The notes below the pieces were generated by a model. It searched no databases. It was not told the DNA's origin and saw nothing but the letters and a program-made list of their open reading frames with translations. From NCBI GenBank assembly GCA_013146195.2, contig CM028377.1, forward strand, positions 169,549,824 to 169,613,823: DNA of 64,000 bases, read 5' to 3'. Made by a program: the position numbers and the translations under genes. Positions 45,027 through 57,538 of this stretch are shown in pieces. The DNA comes from Codonopsis lanceolata. Taxonomy: Eukaryota; Streptophyta; Magnoliopsida; Asterales; Campanulaceae. Within the stretch, counting starts at the first letter, position 1. Every line of letters begins with the position of its first letter.

Positions 45027-46958
45027 ATGGCATCTTTGAAATACAGTTATTGCCAACTCATTTGCTGATTTCTGACATGTCAAAAATCAATTATAAAAAC
45101 CAAACAAAAAACAAAAATCAATTATAAAAACCAAAACGAAAAAAAAAACGTGGATACAGATGTTTACGAACACATCCACGTTTGGATGGAAGCAACCAAT
45201 CTTGAATTTCACCTTTGGGGACTTGAATGGGTAGTCAGTATGGAAGGAAAGGGATAGCTTATATTATGTTCCTTCACATACTGTATCTTTGCTAAATTGT
45301 TCCTTTCCAGCAGAATATGTTGTCTTCTTCAGGAAAAGCCGATATCCCCGAATCTCCACTCATCTATGCAGTAAAAAGAAAACCCCACATCAATATAGTT
45401 AACAAAAACATGAAAATTCTCAAATAAAACCGTTATGAAAAACTCATCAAAAATAGAAGGAACAAATTGAAATTTTGGTTCTCACCATTAAAGCCATCAA
45501 TTCAGTGTGTTGTAAAATCGAAAAAAAACTGGAAAAGGTAAAGCCAGAATTAGAAACCAAGAATACAAAGAACAAATCAATAATAATTAATGGTAAGTTG
45601 GTATCCCAAAAGGGGGATATCAGATAGGGGTGTGCAAAAAATTTTCGGAGCTGGGCCAGGACCAGGTCGAAAATAGCCAGCAAATCTTTGGATTGGTCGC
45701 GGATCTGAATTTTGAGCAGGAGGAATTGGGTTGGTCAGTTAGAAACCAAAAAAAGCCAGGCCAGGCAAACCGTGTGTATTTATTATTATTTTATTATATA
45801 TAATATAGCATAATATATATATTAATATATATATATATGTATGTATGTATGTAGTTATTTTTTTCTCTATTTCGTTTGTACTATGTTTTTATTTTGTTTC
45901 CACCGATTTGTTATGTTTATAAGTTGATGATTTCGACATTTTTAATTGTTGAATGTAATTTTATGGAAGGTTTTTTAATCTATTTACAAAGTTTAAATAT
46001 TTTAGATTTTATTATGTATTTGTATTAAACAGGTAAAAAATAAATAACCATCGTATTGGTCAGGTCACGGTTCTCGTCGTCTTGATTGGTTTGGACCGAA
46101 CCAATATATTGGTTCTCAAACATATTGGGTTGGTCCTGGTTGTATAATTTTTGAAAATTAGACTATTGATGCAGTGCGGTTTTACCGATTTTAAAAAATA
46201 GTCGAGCCAGGAAATTTCCTAATAAGGTCTTATCAAAACAACACATTGGATGGAACCCAATTTTTTTTATCAATTAATGGGTTCACTCAAAAGCGGTTAT
46301 TTATCAGAAATCTAAGAAACTCAATTGAATAAAATTTCAAAATCCTAAATAATAAGCCAATTTCAATTGAAATCTAGATCCATTGACAACGATTTAATTT
46401 TATCATGGAAGAAGATTACTGAAATTAAGAAGCAAATAAAACTCAATTCAAATTCACCTCTTAAGAACAGATTGTGTATCGACACTCTTTACAACATGGA
46501 GGGGTTGCTTGGAGGCATTAACTGACGCTGTTTGAGTGGTCGGATTGGCAGCAAAAGGGGGACTAATTTTAGGGGGAAAGAATTCAAACGAAAAAAGAGA
46601 AAAAGAAAAGACACCGACTGTTGCCGGCACTAATACCGTGATGCCGTTGGAGGAAGAAAAAAACAGAGGGGGAAGGGGAGGCGTCAGGAATAAGGAGAAT
46701 TTTTTTAAAAAACATTTTGAAGGTGGAACATGGGAGGGGTGCAGCTGGAAGCAGAGGACCCAAAATAATTCAAGCTTGCAAGAGAGAGAAAAAAATGTAG
46801 ATACAAACGGTTGAGGAAGCGAGAAAAAGAGGGATAGATAAAACGTGGATAAAACGGTTGATATATGTGAAATTAAATTCTTACCGGTGATTGTGTTTGG
46901 TAAAAATAAATTCTGGCCGATAAATAGCTTTTGATAACCGACTGATCTGTTTTATATA
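45027..46958. other. AT-rich intergenic stretch
   Basis: Includes a possible hAT-type start (taggggtgtgca at 45625) without a matching end, a purine-rich run at 46550-46720, and no supported gene. The short open frame at 46536-46814 is composition-driven (Lys/Glu/Gly). Confidence 0.4.
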
Positions 46959-47215
46959 TTCCCTCCATCCCTAAATTATCGTCCTCCTTTCTTTTTTCGT
47001 CCGTCCCGAAATAATTGTTCACTTTGAAATTTACCTTTTTAGAACATCACTTTTACCACTTTATCCTTACTTTTTACTCTACTTTAATTATGGACCTCAT
47101 ACACATGGAAATTAAAGAAAACTACACATTAAATCAATATAAATAATCAAATCAATTGTTTTTTCTTAAACTGTGCGCTGGATGAACTAGGACGATTATT
47201 TTGGGACGGAGGGAG
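46959..47215. mobile_element. Stowaway-type MITE downstream of GT47 copy 2
   Basis: Ends are TTCCCTCCATCCCTAAATTA and (complement) CTCCCTCCGTCCCAAAATAA, each continuing with ..TCGTCC, with TA at 46957-46958 and 47216-47217. 257 bp, AT-rich, non-coding. Confidence 0.85.
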
Positions 47216-47809
47216 TAATAGATATACTGTATTTCTTTTTGTTACTTTGGCGGTTGTGTGGCGCCAATCCAGCCACGTCATATGACGAATTGACGATGGT
47301 TAAAATAGAAAGAGAGAACATCATGTTCATGTACTATAAAGAGTAGTAATAACTTCGCAGTTCATCAAAATACATCTTACAAAGTTAGACAAGGAAAAAG
47401 ATTGAGAGAGAACAAGAATACAATCTAAATTCTAAAACCACTAACCACCTTTTGATACTAAGGAAACAACTAATTCAGCTGAGCTGACTAAAGACTAAAC
47501 TGCCGTTACATAACGAAGTTACTCACTCTACACTTCAACACCTCCTTGTTCTTGTTCTGCACATTGTCGAGATTGTGAAACTCTGCCCCAATTTACCAAT
47601 TGCCATGCATGGCTGACCATTATTTCCAACAGATATATTCACACCAACAAACAGATTCTGATATATCTATCTGCCTCGTAACTATGTGCAGTAAAACTTC
47701 TAAGATGCCGCCTGTTTACAACAATTCACCCTCAACTCTTAACTCTACTTCTTGCCAAATACTGAAACAGCTTGCTTATGTGTAAATTTCCTGTAATCAA
47801 CCAAACCTA
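47216..47809. other. Spacer and likely 3' untranslated region of GT47 copy 2
   Basis: No coding feature recognised; the gene's stop is at 47810 on the minus strand, so its 3' UTR and polyadenylation region must lie here. Confidence 0.5.
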
Positions 47810-50673
47810 TCACCTGGGCGTTATTTGGAAAACTCTGTTGTACCATATTGAATGCAGAATCATATGGAAGATATCGTACTTCACAGGCTTAGCATGCCAA
47901 AGGAAATGTTGCTGTACTTGCTTAACCCGTTGCTGCATCAACAGATACCTTCTCTCTGATATCGACAGAAGAATATTTTTCAAATTTGGGATATCCTTCT
48001 CTTGAACAAAAACAGCAAAAGATTCCCAGTTCAAGACCTCGAAAAAGGGGGGCACAAAGTTGTCTGATATAATCACCGGTACACATTCATAGAAAATAGC
48101 CTCCACCACTCGTGGACTATTGACTTCGTAACCTTTCGCACATATACAGTACTTGCTGCTCTTCATGTACTGAACATAGTTTCGATTATTCTTGGACTTT
48201 GGCAACTTGCCGAAGATGTCCATGTCCGGGTCCTTGTTTTGCCAGTGCCGTAAAAGAATTGGCCGGAGATAACCATGCATACTACCTGCAAAGAACGCAA
48301 GGACTGAACGCTCGGAAGGAGGTTTTCCTCCAAGTTGTCTTAAGGGGTTCATAGCTGACCGCACCATAGTTTCTGGTAGAGACACATCCTTGCCCAATTT
48401 GAATCCTTCTTTGACATCAGCATTGCAAAGAGCTCTTATGCAATTACCCATGTATTCTTTTGTTTCAGCTGGGGCCTGAAAAAGTGGTATTTGCATTGGT
48501 TACGAATCTTTCATTGGTTAGCCCAACAATTAATGGATTGTCGAAAAGAAAAAGTAGTATTGATAATGGAACATAAATTAAAGGAAGGGATATAGGGTGT
48601 ACCCAGTCATGACAAGCAACAAGAAAATGATCAGCACCACCAGTTCTGTTCCAGAAAGGGTATCTCACCACGACCAAGTCAAGGTAGTTCTTCAAGTATT
48701 GTACTAAATTTTTGCGACTGTGAGAGCCAGGAACGTACAAAGTCTCTTCTAACATTCGAGAACTAAAAGGAACGTAAAATAGATGGGCTTTCTTGGGGCT
48801 TTTAGTAACAAATTGTTTGTTTGCTTTCAGAAGCCTCATGAACCAACCCTCAGAAGCATATATTCCCTTGAGCACAGGTTGATGGAATATGGGTTTTTTT
48901 CCTTCCTTGTAGATGTAAACCTTGAGGGTCTGTTCCATTAATTCGTAGCTCCTGCACTTGGTAATCCGAAAAGTTTAACCAAAATGCATTACACTATTCA
49001 GATTGAGAAAAGTTTATCAAAACTCTATAAGAGACTCGAGAAAGAACTTCTTGGAAAAAGGAATACAGAGCATCCCAAGTTTAATGGTTGCATTTGAGAA
49101 TCTTAACTGGTGCAGAAAGTGTCCCTTGCAATTCACAGTGGATTTTCCTTTCAAGACAAAATAAAAGACCGACAATGGTCTCTCCAGCTTGTTACTAATT
49201 CCTCCACATATTGACATATTCAAGAAATAACTTAATAAAAGTTGATTGTTAGAAACAAATCACTACAGAAAGGTATTTTCTACGAAGCTGTGAGAGCCTG
49301 TGGGTGTGAAGAGCATGCAATTGTGGGTGGCAAGGAGAGGTTGAGATGCAGGTTCAGATGAAAGAGCTCCATAAATATGCCAGATGGGCAAACATCATAA
49401 AATAGTCAACAAGCCTACATGTTTGATTATTAATAAGTCATCATCAATAGCTCCATTCAGTTAGTATCAAAATAATTCAGTATGCTTACCTTCTAAACAT
49501 GGAAACATTCCGATACAGAGAAGCATAAACGCCATGATCATTTTTGCTGATGGGTGCATTTTCAATCTGTGATTTTGCATTTACTAGCTCTTGATCAACT
49601 GTCGAAGACCATAGTGGTCTCTTTGAAACAGAGCAGAAAAGATAAACCAAAAAAAAAATTAGCTGATGCAACTTCTTTAGAAATACTCTCTCCATCCCAA
49701 AGAAATAGTGTCATTTCCTTATTGAAAAGTCAACCTCAGACAATATCAACTTACTATTTAGCATGCAGTACTTTTTATAAATCTTTGGTCAGTTTGATCA
49801 AGTTGACCCAAAAAAGTCAAAGTAAGACTATTTTTTGGGATGGAGGGGGGAGTACAGTACATAAAGTGTCATGGCTATATTGGAATTTGGAATTAAGCTG
49901 AAGTTAAGTTTCTGCCATACCATTGAACGGGAGGAAGCACGACTCTGGACAAAAATATCACTCATTTGAGATATTGATACAACCTCTCCTATTGGTGTCT
50001 CATGGCCTTCCTCGACAGGAGTGACTTCTGTAGTAGAAATATTATTGTGCGATGCAATAATATCACTTCGCGATGCTGCGGAATACTCATGGTTGGGAAC
50101 TGAATTTGGTTCATCTTTGTCCGGCGAAGATGTATTAGGATTCAAAGATATTGCAGGTGCACTTAAGCTTGAGTTCACTTTTATTGAAAGAGTCGAAGGA
50201 AGTGGGGCACTTGTCGGTGGTGATGCTAACAAAGAACCTGTGGCACCCGCATCAGAAATTCTATTTATCTTTAATGTCGAATTTTGATTTAGTTCCAAGT
50301 TCTCAGATAAAAAAGGATCTTCAGATTCTCCATCCATTTCTTCTGTAGGATTACCTGACCCTCGATTCTGTTCTGATATAAAATCATTTCCGACACTTTC
50401 ATTACTTCCGTTGAATGTTGTTATATTACTTCTCTCATGTATGCCACTTGTGGCCGTAAAGTGAGAATCATCAAAATGGGTTATGCTACCAAAATTTTGG
50501 GGATTTACAGATGAATCACCAGTTGGGAAGCCTTTGCCAGCAGAAATTAAAGACGATAGAACATTACCATATGGAAGTTCAAAATACTGCAACATTATAA
50601 TCACAGCAAACACTCCTCCCATTAAGCAAACAAATCTCCTGGTTTCCCATATATATCGAAGTTGTGGACCCAT
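47810..50673 (-). CDS. GT47 exostosin-family glycosyltransferase, copy 2 (four exons, intact, 632 aa)
   Basis: Probable Golgi type II membrane glycosyltransferase, same family as the gene at 39562; donor and acceptor sugars unknown. Minus-strand exons: 50673-49921, 49620-49490, 48951-48603, 48475-47810, all with GT donors and AG acceptors. They are 753+131+349+666 bases, in frame. Start MGPQLRYIWETRRF; membrane span about residues 15-31; long Ser/Asn/Pro-rich stem to about 290. The exostosin domain runs about 300-580, with LKVYIYKEGKKPIFHQ, PFWNRTGGADHFLVACHDW, AFFAGSMHGYLRPILL, KYCICAKGYEVNSPRVVEAI and VPVIISDNFVPPFFEVLNW. The end is NRVFQITPR. A Stowaway MITE sits in intron 1. Exons 2 and 3 have exactly the same lengths in copy 1, so the pair is a tandem duplication. 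Confidence 0.92.
49686..49852. mobile_element. Stowaway-type MITE in intron 1 of GT47 copy 2
   Basis: Ends are CTCTCTCCATCCCAAAGAAA and (complement) CTCCCCCCTCCATCCCAAAA, with TA at 49684-49685 and 49853-49854. 167 bp. It is absent from copy 1's intron 1 and lies wholly within the intron (49621-49920). Confidence 0.85.
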
Positions 50674-52423
50674 CTAAAGAAATCAGTCGAACAACTGATG
50701 ATTGAAGCACGGATCCTAACCTTGCTACAAAATTGTCAACAAGGAGATTTTATTAGATGGACAGGGTTTTCCTAGTTCTCAGTTCAACTTATATCTTACC
50801 TCAAATGCATTTAATTGAAAAAACAAAAATATATATAAAAGAAGAAGAAGAAAGCATGCTTCCTTACAAATCAATTTCACTAGAAATCAACTTGTATTCC
50901 CAATTTCTGGAAATCCCACTAAACAAACAAAACCTAATAAAGAATTTTCGTACCACCGAGTGGAATTCAAACACCCCTTTCATAAAACCCTAGAAAATCA
51001 TAAACCCAGAACATGGATCTGCAAATCCATAAGAATAAGATAGTAAATGACTCAATTACAGCATACCAATTGTAGAAAAAGCAAAATCATGGGGGGGAAC
51101 CTCATGTTTGCTAGTAGAGCACATTGAGAAAGTTGTATGATTCTGATAAATAATTGAGTCAGTAAAATTATTGCAGACGAATTAAACAGTTGACATGAAT
51201 AGTATGTTTCCTTTTATGCACATCTTCTTACCAACCAAACAGAAATCAGTACAAGTAAAGTTCATACTTTTATCATCACAAACTGATCTGGACATCCCAC
51301 TAATCAAACAAAAACCCAATTTTAAACTAACTAGCATAATTCAAGAAAATAACAACAAAACAACCCGATAAATTATATACACAGAACACTGATAAAAAAG
51401 AACAAATACAAATAGTACTCGCAATATTAAAAAAAGGAAGGAAAATAAAAAGAAGTTCAACTAAAATTAAAGCATACCAATCCAAAAGTAAGTTGGCTTC
51501 AGACTCCAGAACAACAGAGGGGATCAAGGAGGGGAAAACCGGTACCAGCCTGGTGTTTGGTTACCAAGAAAATCAAGGAAAAGGAAAGGAAACAGCAAGG
51601 AAAGCGTTCTTGGTTCAAAAATTCAGTTAATAAAATAATAGAAGAAAAGCTTAACAGTTGAGTTGACTGGTCTGTTTTCCTTTCTTTTATTTTCTTTAGT
51701 ACATTTTCTCAACAACCAAACAGAAATCTAAACATATATACATGGGTGGATGACAGAATGAACATTAATAATACCTGAATGGAAAAGGAAAATGCCATTT
51801 TTTGATGGTTGGAGCTCTGCTTTTTCAGAACCCTCCAAGTGTTTGATTCCTTGCTTACATTTTCTTTTTGGTGTTTAATTGGAAACGGTGGAACGAAGAA
51901 GAATTTGTTGCTTTGAAATTTGGATTTCTTTTTTATTCTTTTTTTGGTTACCTACGGTTACCTCCCTTTGTGCTTTTTATTATTTTCATATAACCCCCTG
52001 CTTCTTGAAGAACTATATCTTTTTCCGTTATCTCACATTCAATTTCCCTAATTGTTCTGATTTCATCCACTAAGGTAACAAATAATCCAATATAACCACT
52101 ATTTAACATTTATGCTTTGAATTGACTGTTAATGTTTTCTGCTTCACTCCATATGAAGTAGAAGATGGTAGCATTTATAAAAAATAAAAATAAAAAAACT
52201 TGGTAGATATAAAAAGAATTATTTTAAAAAAATTGGTGGAAGAGTATTGAATATCTCTCTCTCTATCTATCTATCTACTCTCTAAACACTATTTTTTCTC
52301 TTTCATAGTCTTTATTTCCAAATATATAAAGATCTAACATATGTGATCCCAAAATGAACCATGCCACGACCCAATATGGAGAAATCCACCGGTGAAAATC
52401 CTTGTCGTTGTCTTCTCCCTATC
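50674..52423. other. 5' flank of GT47 copy 2, possible leader exon
   Basis: A candidate minus-strand untranslated exon near 51780-51890 ends CCATTCAG|GTATTA, a good donor; the acceptor is not fixed. Otherwise AT-rich with no gene recognised. The short frames here look spurious. Confidence 0.4.
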
Positions 52424-52673
52424 TAATAAAATGAGAGCAAAAGAAAAGAAATAACTTTGTAATATTATTCTTCATTATGATTTGTTACAAAAAGAGTTTA
52501 AGTATATATAATTTTCCTAATAGCTATACAAGGAATGGATATTCACAAATTATGGAAAATATGTGAATGATATGGACTCAATAAATCTCCTAGAATCACT
52601 CCCGAGATTGTCTGAGATTTACGGCATGAATTCCTCCCGAGATTGTCCAAGATTTACTGCATGAATTCCTTCA
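52424..52673 (-). repeat. 3' LTR of the second copia element
   Basis: Plus-strand ends taataaaatgag and gaattccttca. Its internal phrase 'cccgagattgtc(t/c)' occurs twice, 42 bases apart. Confidence 0.95.
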
Positions 52674-52769
52674 CTCCTCCTCAAGTTGGCGCATGAAGAT
52701 TTCGAATGCCCCACTTGCCCACTAAAAACTAGAAACGAGCTGCCCCAAGTGGTTTGGTGAACAAGTCGG

Positions 52770-53700
52770 CTATCTGATTGTCAGTCGAAATTTTGCATGG
52801 AAGAATGTCATGAGACTCAACCGTTCTCGCACAAAATAGCAATCCATCTCGACAAGCTTGGTCCTTTCATGAAAAAACGAATTATTCGCAATGTGACATG
52901 CAGCTAATTGGTTGTCACAATGTAAAGGTGTCGCTTTCAATTGAGGGGCCTCGAGATCGAGAAGTAACCAACGTAACCAAATAATTTCGCTAACAGTGGT
53001 TGCCATGGCTCGAACTCTACTTCAGCTGTCGAGGGAGACACCACATACTGCATTTTGGTTCGCCATGAAATGGGTGCCCCTCCCAGCGATATGAAGTAAC
53101 ATGACACGCTCCCCACTCAGAGTCGCAATAAGCATCGAGGGTCATTTCTCCATTCGCAAGGAGAAAAATACCTTGCCCAACCGTGCCCTTCAAAAACCTC
53201 AATATTCGCATAATCTCGGACAATCTCGGAATAGGTGTAATGGATTGTATTTCGTCCCACAAAGCTTTCAGTTTGGTGTAGTAGGCTGAGACTGAAAGTT
53301 TTTCTTGTCTCGTCATGCTTATTTTGCGCTTCAACTCGTAAGCCCTACGAGCGCTTTCGTTACCAAAGCATTCTCATAAATCTTTCCAAATTTCTTGCGT
53401 GGTATTGGCATGCTTGACACTATTTCTCATCTCTTTCTCCATGGCGCTATTGAGCCATCCTTTTACCATGGCGTTACAACGTTTCCAGAGTAACATGTCC
53501 GTTGCACCTTCATTCGGGACTGGGATGGTTCCGTCAACGAACCTGTACTTATTTTTCGTAAACAGGGCGTTGCCCATTTCATCCACCCAATCTGCAAAAT
53601 TCCCATCTCGAAGAAGGTCGCTCACGAACAATGTGTTGGGATTATCTGATGCCGAGATAAAATAGCGACATTACATCAATCGCTCCTCCACCGGCAGCCG
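52770..53700 (-). pseudogene. Copia gag-RNase H deletion fusion
   Basis: On the minus strand a gag (UBN2-like) start lies at about 53631 (FADWVDEMGNALFTKNKYRF, LLWKRCNAMVKGWLNSAM). A stop near 53373 follows, then RKISMTRQEKLSVSAYYTKL. It passes within one frame into RNase H (RILRFLKGTVGQGIFLLANG, LDAYCDSEWGAC) and ends with PLHCDNQLAACHIANNSFFH. Protease, integrase and RT are missing. The join lies near 53215. Confidence 0.85.
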
Positions 53701-53766
53701 TCTCTCCCTTCTTGGTGTTGTCTTTTGTCATGGCTGTTATTGTTTGGAGTAATGCGGAAGCTTAGA

Positions 53767-53787
53767 GCGTAACCCGCTCTGATACCA
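53767..53787 (-). other. Primer binding site of the second copia element
   Basis: The minus strand reads TGGTATCAGAGCGGGTTACG from 53787, the exact plant initiator-Met tRNA site and its usual extension. Confidence 0.95.
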
Positions 53788-54038
53788 AAATAAAATGAGA
53801 GCAAAAGAAAAGAAATAACTTTGTAATATTATTCGTCATTATGATTTGTTACAAAAAGAGTTAAGTATATATATAATTTTCCTCATGGCTATACAAGGAA
53901 TGGATATTCACAAATTATGGAAAATATGTGAATGATATGGACTCAATAAATCTCCTAGAATTACTCCCGAGATTGTCTGAGATTTACGACATGAATTCCT
54001 CCCGAGATTGTCAGAGATTTACTGCATGAATTCCTTCA
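53788..54038 (-). repeat. 5' LTR of the second copia element
   Basis: 251 bp; differs from 52424-52673 at only a few positions (for example cgtcatt versus cttcatt), implying a recent insertion. Confidence 0.95.
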
Positions 54039-54043
54039 CTATC

Positions 54044-55772
54044 TTGTTGGAATACTCGATCTCCCTTGAATGAGACGAACACTTTTGAAACTAAAACCTT
54101 GTTAGAAATTCTTAGTTTATAAATAAGGTTTTAGCCAATTTGGTTGGTTTCCTTTGGGAGGTTATGTGTGGGTTGACTAATGTTCAATGAGTCATAAACT
54201 ATGAAATTCAAAGTTGTAATTTAGTGGTTAAAATCCATTATTCAAAGACGTATTAATTGGTAAATATATTATTTTAAGTATTTGATACTTGTAGTAATTA
54301 TGGTTTTTTTAATTGGAGTAAGAGAGATGAAGTTGTGTATTATTTAACTACATGGTTTGTGAACTTAGTGTTCAAAACAAATAAGATAGTAACAAATCAT
54401 AACGGGGTTAATCTTAGTATTAGTGAATTGGGACTTAGTGTCAATTCCTAAACTTAGAAGTCTTGTTCAGCAACCATAAGTTTGACATGGGCCAAAATGA
54501 AAAGTAAACATAAAAAACTAATGATTACACTTTATGAATAATCATTAGTTTTGGGAGTTTTCCTTTTCTCTCACTTGGCTTTTAGTAAGGGTTTTATTTT
54601 GAGAAAGTTAAAGAGGGTAGCGGCAGCATGTTATATAACCATGTCGTTGTGCTATCATTTTTTATCTCTCTGCCCATTGCTTTGTTCTTATTTGCTAATC
54701 CATGTGACGAAACAAGCAAAATCTAGATTAATGAGATAGCAGTTAAAGTGAACATAATCTTGTGTGCGGATTAATATGTGTTCTGTGATCGTTTTATCCA
54801 CGGAGAAAATTGTCGGTACACAAAATCGCACGAGTAAGGGGCAAGATTTTCTCTACGGAAAGTCTGTTTACAGACGACTCGATCTGATAAGTCTACTAAC
54901 TATTCTTTAATTTTTTATGTTATTGACATGCAATTCATGTTTGAGATGTATGTTGTTATTGACTGAAATTGTTATTTCCAACAAACTTAACCTAAATATG
55001 ATTTTTAAAAATATTTTTATAATCACCTCTTTTCTTTGAAATAGAGCTAGATTTGAACAAATTGATGAGACACAAGTTTAGGGTAGGTAGAAAGAGGTAG
55101 GGATAGTGCAATGGAAGGAGCGGTGATATTAATGCTGCTTAATAACGAACAATATAAGCGATTGACAACGAGAGATGGTTAGAAAATAAAGTTGGTTATG
55201 ATGGTGTGAGGTCTGACGGTTATAGCTAAAAGAGACATGATTACTACTAATGTATAATAGTATTGAGTATATATATATATATATATGTGTGTGTGCGATC
55301 AATTATCATTCATTATACTTGCACTATTTCAAAGGGTGAAACTTTCTTTTGGATCAAAATATGGTCATGGACATATAATGAAAACTAAGACATTTGAGGA
55401 AGATGACATCAATGTAAAATCACAGTTTTGTTATAACATATAAGTCAAAACTTTTTCTAGGGAAGGAATTCTAATTAAGTTCACAAAATATATGGGAGAT
55501 AGTGTAAACTAACTGAAATATCGGGATGGATGTAAATGAAATTTATTTTAATTTTGGGGTGGTGATACGAAAGTGTTGTTGTCCATTTCGGACAAACATA
55601 TACTAGTATAAGTATACCTTGGTGTTCAAAGGTATTGCCTAAAAGCCACTCATTATTATTGCGTTATATTTTCCATTTCACGTGTAGGTTATTAAGAATT
55701 ATGATTACTAGTATTTTAATGATTCAATTTTCAAAGGTGGTAAGGTATTAGGTTTTAGATACTAAGTATTTC
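54044..55772. other. AT-rich intergenic stretch
   Basis: A (TA)n/(TG)n microsatellite at about 55268-55297. No gene or element recognised. Confidence 0.5.
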
Positions 55773-56052
55773 TAGAGATGTTAAAAGGGCCGGGAACCGC
55801 AGGAATGACCTTGTTAAACTGTTACCGAAAAGAGTTAGGGTCAAGAATATGTAACCCTGTTAAATTCAAGGTTAACATGTCTGGTCCTATTAGGGTCAAC
55901 CTGCGTAAAAACGAGAGCAACCTTGTTACACTAAAACTGAAAAGGGTTAGGGTCGAGAAAATGTAACCCTATTAAATTCAGCAATACCAGGGCTGATCAC
56001 AGCCTACCTGGTTGGCCCTGTAGGGCTATGGTCAACCTGATTAACGTCTCTA
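55773..56052. mobile_element. Short non-autonomous hAT-type element
   Basis: Ends TAGAGATGTTAA and (complement) TAGAGACGTTAA, with a perfect 8-bp target duplication AGTATTTC at 55765-55772 and 56053-56060. 280 bp, non-coding. Inside, 'aagggttagggtc' and 'aatatgtaaccct' phrases repeat about 120 bases apart. Eight-base duplications and TAGAGATG-type ends are hAT traits. Confidence 0.9.
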
Positions 56053-56670
56053 AGTATTTCTAGGATGTGTTTTCTCAGCAAGGATTTAGGCCTAGATTAA
56101 TTCACAAAATGAAATCAATTTCGCAAAATTGACTGACAGTATTTGGTATTGTCATAATTTTATTTGGAAAGGAAATAGATTATTGAAATTTGGAATTTAT
56201 TACTAAAATTTAAGGAATCACAATCCTGATTGAGGAGCTAAAATTTAGATTCCTAAAAGTTGGAATCATGTAAAAGGACAATTATATCATTCTAACTCTT
56301 TCCATCTTATTTAATTTGTTAATAATAATTGTTTTAATATTGGTTTCGATCGTGTATCAATTATGTTTCTTTTGTTTTTTAAAACCAAGTAAACCCTACT
56401 TGCTAAGCCTAGAAATTATCAAACTAATTGCTTAGTGGTGACTATTTGTAGTCAACTCTCAATACTAGCAATTTGATTGAGATGACTAGAATTTTAATCA
56501 TTCTTCTTAGTCTCAAATTGGGTGAGATCAATTTGGAATGCTAGTTTGTTGTTCTCATTAAAATTTTCCTATTATGAATGATAATTCAATTGGAAGAATT
56601 AAAGTATATGATGAAAAAGAAGAACGTGGGTGATTAATCTACTTGGTACTATAAAGAGAATAAAATAGCA
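56053..56670. other. AT-rich intergenic stretch
   Basis: No coding or repeat feature recognised. Confidence 0.5.
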
Positions 56671-56929
56671 CTCCCTCCATTCATAAATAATTGTTCAACT
56701 TTCCTTTTTTGTTCGTGTAGAATAATTGTCCTCTTTCAAAAAATTTCTTATTAGGAAAATAGTTTTACCACTTTATCCTTATTTTTTTCACCTACTTTAA
56801 TTATTGTCGCATGTTTAAAGACATTAAAGGAAACTACACATTACACCAAAATTTAGAATACAATCAATTAATTTTTTCTTAAACAGTGTAACGGCTCAAA
56901 GATGATGATTTTTTTTTAAACGGAGGGAG
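56671..56929. mobile_element. Stowaway-type MITE, diverged
   Basis: Ends CTCCCTCCATTCATAAATAA and (complement) CTCCCTCCGTTTAAAAAAAA, about 259 bp. TA follows the right end (56930-56931); the left flank is CA, so one side has mutated. Confidence 0.75.
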
Positions 56930-56931
56930 TA

Positions 56932-57459
56932 ATTGTTTTAGCTAAGTAGCAACGAGTACTTTTCTCGAATTGTTTAAAATGTTTAAGCTAAGAAGAAGGG
57001 ATGGACTTCGGAGGATAACTTTTGAGAAGTTTTGGTTGCAGAAATCATATTTCATTCAATGAGGAGGGGGTGGACAAAGACATTATATTCACTCACTTGC
57101 TACTTGCTAGGGAGGCTTCTCTCGACAAGCATTATCAGTTTGACTTCAATCACAAATCAATTTGGAGGCCTTTAAGCCATGGGTTGTTGAGAACATTCCA
57201 GTTTCACCTAGCAAGATGTTTTAAATGTTATCAAACGATGTAGCCCATAGTTTCTGTACCAACATTTTTTGAAGACTAATTACCCGGTTGAGACAGCCCC
57301 TAACATTTGAATCTTAGTGAAGAAAAAGAACTATGAGCCCATGATAACGAGTTCATGACTTCAATTGGTTTATACTCGATGATCATTGAAATTAGGCATG
57401 TCAATTACAACTCATTACCCATTAACTCACTCAATCCAACCCATTAATTATTCAACCCA
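56932..57459. other. Intergenic stretch
   Basis: A plus-strand frame at 57022-57243 has no recognisable product. Nothing else supported. Confidence 0.4.
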
Positions 57460-57535
57460 ACCCAACTCGTTAACATTTTTGGGTCGAAACAGTTAACATG
57501 TTTCAACCCAAAAATATTGACATGTCGAGTTGGGT
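57460..57535. repeat. Imperfect palindrome next to the right-hand Tat insertion
   Basis: The left arm 'acccaactcg', 'acatttttgggtcgaaac', 'gttaacatg' reads back on the other strand from the right arm 'cgagttgggt', 'tttcaacccaaaaat', 'catgtt'. About 76 bases fold back on themselves; possibly the end of a MITE. The Tat element starts three bases beyond. Confidence 0.7.
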
Positions 57536-57538
57536 CGG

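Larger units (their letters stand above)
52424..54038 (-). mobile_element. Second deletion-derived Ty1/copia element with intact ends
   Basis: LTRs 52424-52673 and 53788-54038 (about 250 bp) are almost identical. Target duplication CTATC at 52419-52423 and 54039-54043. Minus-strand PBS TGGTATCAGAGC next to the right LTR is the exact initiator-Met site. The polypurine tract (ttgaggaggag) lies at the left LTR. Internal sequence is only about 1.1 kb: gag joined directly to RNase H. Confidence 0.95.

Noticed and set aside
45625..46240. hAT-like start TAGGGGTGTGCA
   Set aside because: No matching inverted end or 8-bp duplication found in the following 600 bases.
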